From the NCBI RefSeq assembly GCF_011045095.1, contig NZ_JAALDL010000011.1, positions 124,001-188,000 on the forward strand: 64,000 bases of DNA, in the 5' to 3' direction. Below the pieces are notes generated by a model. That model worked only from the letters and a program-made list of their open reading frames with translations, searched no databases and had not been told where the DNA came from. The stretch is from Grimontia sedimenti. Its GTDB lineage: Bacteria; Pseudomonadota; Gammaproteobacteria; Enterobacterales; Vibrionaceae. Within the stretch, counting starts at the first letter, position 1. Each line of letters starts with the position of its first letter. Made by a program: the position numbers and the translations under genes. Shown in pieces: positions 59,971-64,000 of the stretch.

Positions 59971-61059
59971 TTCCATCAAGGCTTCGACGGCCCTTTCAGC
60001 CGCGTCTAACGCGCCTTCCAGATATCCGCCATAAGCGCGGGAGGATTCTGTCCCCGCAAAGAAAACGTTTGAGTGGTTTTCATCCTGCTGGCTAAAGCCA
60101 TACAGCCCATGCATCGTCGCCATGTCATCATTGGTAGCCGTGTACTCCTCCTGAAACCAATCGATATATTGAATGGAAAGGGGATTTTCAGCATCAGGCC
60201 CAAACATTCTGACAAGTTGTTGCTGAATGAGTTTTTTCAATGTCTCATCGCCTGCGGTTTTCCGTGCCGCACCGTTAATGCCCATAAAGCCCATGATGGC
60301 GCCATATTCAGCTTTGCCGTTCACCTCTGGTGACGCGTCATGGATTTCCACTAACGGCCCGACATTGCTGGATGCTGATCCTGAAAACCCATTTTCTCGC
60401 CAGAAAGGCTTGTCATAGATAAACACCGCTTTGGCATGGGCTGCCATCCAAGTTTCCGTGCCGCCAAAGGTGTCGAGTAGACGAGGGTTCAATGCTGGCT
60501 CAAAGCTCAAGTTGCGTGCGATTAATCTCAGCGGCAAGGCGAAGATGATGTGCTGTGCTTGCAACATTTTGTCTTCTCCGGATTGCTGAAAACGCAGGGT
60601 GTAAGTCCCGTTGTTCAACGAGACGTGCGTTAACTCACTGCCGGTGAGTTGCTTGTGAGTTGGGATTTTCTGCAATAAGCCTTCGACCATAGCTTGCATA
60701 CCGCCTTCAAGGCGATAGGTGTCAGGCATAATGTCGTAGCCAACATTGATTGCCTGTGGCGGCGCGCCTCGGGCTTTTTCGACAAGATAGTGTCCATCGC
60801 CATGTTGCTTGTAGCTAGGAATGGAGAGTGCTTCTGCTAATGCGGAAAATCGGGGATTGATGTTAGGCCAGAACCAGGAAGGGCCGAGGTCGACTCTGGC
60901 TGCCTGATTATCCTGTGATGCTGAAACTATTCGTCCACCAAAACGCTCTCTCGCTTCCAACAACAGGTAATCCTGACCTTGCTGTTCGAGCAAATAAGCA
61001 GCGTAAAGTCCACTTAATCCACCACCGACAATCACGGTTTGAGCATATTTGTTCATCAT
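59950..61059 (-). CDS. FAD-dependent amine oxidase
   Basis: A 369-residue flavin enzyme of the monoamine-oxidase family. ATG-ATG at 61059/61056 follows AAGGAG; the longer frame to 61245 overlaps the SDR gene out of frame and is not family-like. The dinucleotide fold is VIVGGGLSGLYAAYLLEQQG with LLEARERFGGRI, and the C-terminal FAD motif is FFAGTESSRAYGGYLEGALDAAERAVEAL. It would oxidise an amine to an aldehyde or imine and H2O2. It is 13 bases downstream of the SDR gene and probably co-transcribed with it. The substrate is unknown. Confidence 0.9.
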   Translation of the reverse strand: MMNKYAQTVIVGGGLSGLYAAYLLEQQGQDYLLLEARERFGGRIVSASQDNQAARVDLGPSWFWPNINPRFSALAEALSIPSYKQHGDGHYLVEKARGAPPQAINVGYDIMPDTYRLEGGMQAMVEGLLQKIPTHKQLTGSELTHVSLNNGTYTLRFQQSGEDKMLQAQHIIFALPLRLIARNLSFEPALNPRLLDTFGGTETWMAAHAKAVFIYDKPFWRENGFSGSASSNVGPLVEIHDASPEVNGKAEYGAIMGFMGINGAARKTAGDETLKKLIQQQLVRMFGPDAENPLSIQYIDWFQEEYTATNDDMATMHGLYGFSQQDENHSNVFFAGTESSRAYGGYLEGALDAAERAVEALMETSLQHC

Positions 61060-61072
61060 GACGGCTCCTTGT

Positions 61073-61747
61073 TTAAAACGCTTCGTTGTAAGGGCGGATA
61101 TCCATTTCCAGCGTCCATGCGCTGGCAGGTTGTTTAGCCAAGCTGAGATAGATACTGGCGGCATCGTTCGGCTCGATGGCGTTCTCGCGTTGAAGGGCAG
61201 GGAAGCGCTCATGACTCCTGGGAGACCATAAGATTCCATCAACAATCACATGAGCGACGTGGATGCGCTGTGGCTGGAATTCTCTGGCGAGCGATTGAGA
61301 GAGCCCACGCAAGGCGAACTTAGCGGATGAGAATGCGCTGAAGTTCTTACTGCCACGAATACCTGCTGTTGCGCCCGTTACCAGCAAGGTGCCACTGCCT
61401 TGTTTAATCATCATGGGAATCACCGCCTGTGCGACGTTGAAAACGCTCATTACAGATGAACGCCAGGTTTCTTCGAACCGCACGGAGGTTGTTGAAAAGA
61501 AACGCTCAATTGTGAGCATGGCGGTGTTGCAAATCACGACATCCGGCGTGCCATGAAGAACGCTGATCTGTGCGAATGCCCGGTTAACTTCATTTGCATC
61601 CGTTGTGTCTGCAAGGATCATCCCACCTGAACGACTAATGGTGACAACGTGGTAATCATCGTTCTCGAAAGTTTTTTTGAGTGCTTCACCCAGCCCTTCA
61701 CCGTACCCGGCGATCACTGCCAAAGGCTTTCCCGCTGATGTCGTCAT
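61073..61747 (-). CDS. SDR-family oxidoreductase
   Basis: A 224-residue short-chain dehydrogenase. The cofactor loop is AGYGEGLGEALKKTF near the N terminus, and VICNTAML occupies the position of the NNAG strand. The family YxxxK is changed to a Phe form (SAFSSAKFALRGLSQSLAREFQP), with Ser-Ser-Ala-Lys retaining the Lys, so catalysis by the usual Tyr is doubtful. It begins the two-gene unit with the amine oxidase. It might reduce or oxidise a carbonyl made by the oxidase; that is inference from context. Confidence 0.85.
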   Translation of the reverse strand: MTTSAGKPLAVIAGYGEGLGEALKKTFENDDYHVVTISRSGGMILADTTDANEVNRAFAQISVLHGTPDVVICNTAMLTIERFFSTTSVRFEETWRSSVMSVFNVAQAVIPMMIKQGSGTLLVTGATAGIRGSKNFSAFSSAKFALRGLSQSLAREFQPQRIHVAHVIVDGILWSPRSHERFPALQRENAIEPNDAASIYLSLAKQPASAWTLEMDIRPYNEAF

Positions 61748-62407
61748 TTAAACCTCCATGAATAACGTGCTTATTCCGGATGCTAACGTGCTGAGTATTG
61801 AGGTCGAGGCAGGATTGATTTCGTGGCAGCGAAGTTTTTCTTTGTCGCCGATGAAAGAGATAAAACGTGTGGTTTTTTCTTCGACCATCAAGCGCATATT
61901 TTTAGCAAATGATGGGCATGCCATGATGCTTGGCCTTTTTGGCGTTTGTCCGTTAAATCATGGACTTTAACTCCACTCTATTGAATAGAAAGATTCGCAT
62001 GGTAAAAGTACTAGATGGGTTCTGTTATTGTTCCACCTAAGACTGTTTTTAGTATGTGTGATATTTGCTTATGGCATTGAAATTATAGCTATATTTGATT
62101 TTTTCTGAATGAGGGGGTAGCGAGGTAGGCTCATGTGATTGTAAGTTATTGCTAATGTAATGGTATTTTTGTTTCTCGTCTAATTTGATAGTTTTGATTA
62201 AATGTTACTTCTATTAAATATTATGTTTTGATGGATAGTGTTTGTCCGGTTTTTTTCTACATATTTAGGTGTTGTTAATATAACGGAATGAATAATCCAA
62301 GTGCGCATCTATATTTAAATGAAACAGATAATCAGCTCATGTGAGTATGTATTATTGATACGGCCAGTAAGAGTTGTTAAAGCTGTTCAAATACAAAAGG
62401 TTGGATT
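61748..62407. other. AT-rich intergenic region
   Basis: About 660 bases with low G+C between the SDR gene and the LysR pseudogene. A 70-codon frame at 61758-61970 has no family content. No gene is supported. Confidence 0.5.
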
Positions 62408-63354
62408 ATGTATTCACCAAAAAAACGTTTTTATAAAGGGAGCAGGATCGCCCATCTTAATGGCATAAGAGCGTTTGAAGCCGCAGCAAGGCACCATAGC
62501 TTTGCTGGCGCGGCTCAGGAGCTTAACGTGACACCTGCTGCGGTTGGTCAGCAAGTCAGACAGTTGGAGGATTGGCTTGATATCCGGCTCTTCGATAGGG
62601 CAACTTCCGGTTCATCCAGACTGACGCTAACAGAAGAAGGTCTTCGTGCTTTTCCCGATATTCATAGAGGCTTCCAACTGATTGGCCGTGGTCTTAGTCG
62701 TTTGTTTGAGGAGCAAGAAGAAAACGCCATCGTTGTTTCTGCAAGCCCTTCTATCGCATCCAAGTGGTTACTTTCACGAGTCAATGCTTTTCAGTTGGCG
62801 CATGAAGATTGCGAGATTCAGATTGAGACTGACGTGTCTTTGGTCGACTATGCTGAGCGAGCATAGATATTGGTGTGCGTTACGGATTGGGACAGTGGGA
62901 AGGATTGTGTGCACAGCATTTGATGTTTGAAGAGATTTTCCCGGTTTGTTCACCAGAATTTGCAGAGAAATATGGCCTCACTAAAAAGCCCCCTGAGGGT
63001 TTGAAAGGTATCCCTCTTCTACATGATTATTCTGTTCCTGCTCGCAGTGGATATCCGTCTTGGCAAGAATGGTCTGATAAGGTGGATATCCCTCTTCCCA
63101 AGAAATTACACGGATTAAAAATCAACGATTTCGCCAGTGTCATTGAGCTTGCTCGTCGGGGAAGTGGATTAGCGCTTGGACGGAGCCGGTTGATAGAGGA
63201 TGAGTTAAAGGCAGGGGAGCTTATTTGCCCCTTTGATACTGAAAAATATCAGTTCCGTTCACGATTTTGCTACTTTCTGGTTTGGAAAAATGAAGCTTCA
63301 GAAGAGGAAAGAGTCAGTGTGTTCCGTGACTGGCTAGTGTCGACAGTAAGTTAG
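62408..63354 (+). pseudogene. GcvA-like LysR regulator, frameshifted
   Basis: The first part (62408-62866) encodes the LysR helix-turn-helix (RIAHLNGIRAFEAAARHHSFAGAAQELNVTPAAVGQQVRQLE) and half the effector domain to SLVDYAER, then reaches TAG. The second part continues in another frame as IDIGVRYGLGQWEGL to a natural stop at 63354. Restoring a single base near 62861 would join them into a normal protein of about 315 residues, close to the GcvA-like LysR at 11775-12686. It is either an inactivated gene or an assembly error. A bidirectional terminator follows. Confidence 0.85.
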
Positions 63355-63380
63355 GGCTTGCTGAGCTTTGCTTTCACAGA

Positions 63381-63410
63381 AAAAAGACTGGATGTTATCC
63401 AGTCTTTTTT
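63381..63410 (+). terminator. Bidirectional terminator
   Basis: AAAAAGACTGGAT / ATCCAGTCTTTTTT, a long perfect stem with a GTT loop between the LysR pseudogene and the converging MBL gene. Confidence 0.9.
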
Positions 63411-63415
63411 GATCT

Positions 63416-64000
63416 TTAGGGTGTCGGTAGTTGAAATGTCAAATTGAAAGGCACCGCAATATCTAGCAATTTGGGTGCTTTTAGCGATTCATCGCGCTGG
63501 CTCCTAACAAAGACATATTCATCCATGGTGGTGGTGTCACGCAACATGATATTTCTACGCTTTTGCCAATCCATCTTCACGCACATTGTCGGTGATGACC
63601 CGAGGGGAGGATAATCATGGCAAAGATAAACGTTTGTCCCACTTGGCAGCTCATAGAGCTTTCGAATGGAGTGGTACAAATCCTCTGCGCTACCACCGGG
63701 GAAATCCACTCTTGATGTCCCTTTGTCCGGTGCGAACAATGTGTCACCGACAAACACGTTGTCGTCGACTTTGTAAGTGACACAAGCTGGAGTATGACCC
63801 GGCGTTTCAATCACTTCGATCACTTTGGAACCAAAGTGAATTTTGGATCTTCCGTTGACCAGATAATCAAAGTTGGCCAAGTCTCCCAAACCGAATTTGT
63901 TTTTCCATTGATTGAAAACTTCCCTAATCCGGTGGCTAATGACAGTTTTTGCGCCGGTGGCGGTCTTCACATACTGCGATGCCGATAGATGGTCTGCATG
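63416..64000 (-). CDS. MBL-fold hydrolase, persulfide dioxygenase-like (partial, runs off right edge)
   Basis: The visible 194 residues continue in frame to the window edge, where they begin HADHLSASQYVKTATG, part of the zinc/iron motif (T)HxHADH of the metallo-beta-lactamase fold. Further ligands are seen in VIEVIETPGHTPACVTYKVDDNVFVGDTLF and the last His in YLCHDYPP. This arrangement is typical of ETHE1/Blh-type persulfide dioxygenases and glyoxalase-II-like hydrolases. The missing N terminus lies beyond the right end. Unlike the protein at 21884, its metal site is intact. Confidence 0.85.
   Translation of the reverse strand, partial: HADHLSASQYVKTATGAKTVISHRIREVFNQWKNKFGLGDLANFDYLVNGRSKIHFGSKVIEVIETPGHTPACVTYKVDDNVFVGDTLFAPDKGTSRVDFPGGSAEDLYHSIRKLYELPSGTNVYLCHDYPPLGSSPTMCVKMDWQKRRNIMLRDTTTMDEYVFVRSQRDESLKAPKLLDIAVPFNLTFQLPTP

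Noticed and set aside
61758-61970. 70-codon plus-strand frame
   Set aside because: Abuts the SDR start in an AT-rich gap and has no recognisable content.

Overview
This 64 kb window is ordinary-density bacterial chromosome with moderate G+C. Its gene set fits a marine gammaproteobacterium of the Vibrionaceae, possibly of the Grimontia/Enterovibrio type: an NptA-type Na+/phosphate symporter, a VctPDGC-like siderophore ABC system, many LysR regulators, a large RTX protein and a BCCT carrier. The genus is an inference from gene content. I see no rRNA, tRNA, CRISPR array, integrase or insertion sequence.

Layout. 0-8.5 kb: a minus-strand 5-oxoproline operon (pxpABC, a tripartite TRAP transporter, a DUF1445/D-glutamate-cyclase-like protein, an NTF2-like protein) headed by a LysR regulator. 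8.6-12.7 kb: an unknown protein, an EAL protein with a degenerate receiver domain, a DUF1127 protein and a GcvA-like LysR. 12.7-19.3 kb: a 1107-residue RTX protein with a duplicated internal module, an AraC/GyrI-like regulator and a chemoreceptor. 19.3-24.2 kb: three consecutive divergent LysR/target pairs (VOC protein, metallo-beta-lactamase-like protein, secreted NTF2-like protein). 24.2-26.2 kb: a Tat-exported PhoX-family protein.

26.3-36.3 kb is the most unusual part. A plus-strand run encodes an acyl carrier protein, a FabB-like ketosynthase, a FabZ-like dehydratase, two GNAT acyltransferases and a CPBP intramembrane protease. Facing it, a minus-strand run starts with a very short gene for a 34-residue Lys/Pro-rich peptide ending in Cys-Cys-Thr-Pro, followed by an ABC exporter and a MacAB-like efflux system. 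I read this as a candidate locus for making, acylating, exporting and resisting a small ribosomal peptide, possibly a lipidated RiPP. The individual families are recognisable; the combined function is inference.

36.3-41.7 kb: an ECF sigma factor with a coupled membrane anti-sigma-like protein and a VWA lipoprotein, then a FliY-like amino-acid ABC importer. 41.7-48.4 kb: a secreted lipase, an IclR regulator, a periplasmic glutathione peroxidase, an unknown lipoprotein and NptA. 48.4-53.5 kb: FetAB, a thioesterase, small membrane proteins, ArfB, an EamA exporter, DUF805 and a truncated dehydrogenase. 53.5-59.2 kb: a BCCT transporter and the siderophore ABC operon behind a Fur-box-like site. 59.5-64 kb: a second DUF805, an SDR/amine oxidase pair, a frameshifted GcvA-like LysR gene and a partial persulfide-dioxygenase-like MBL gene running off the right edge.
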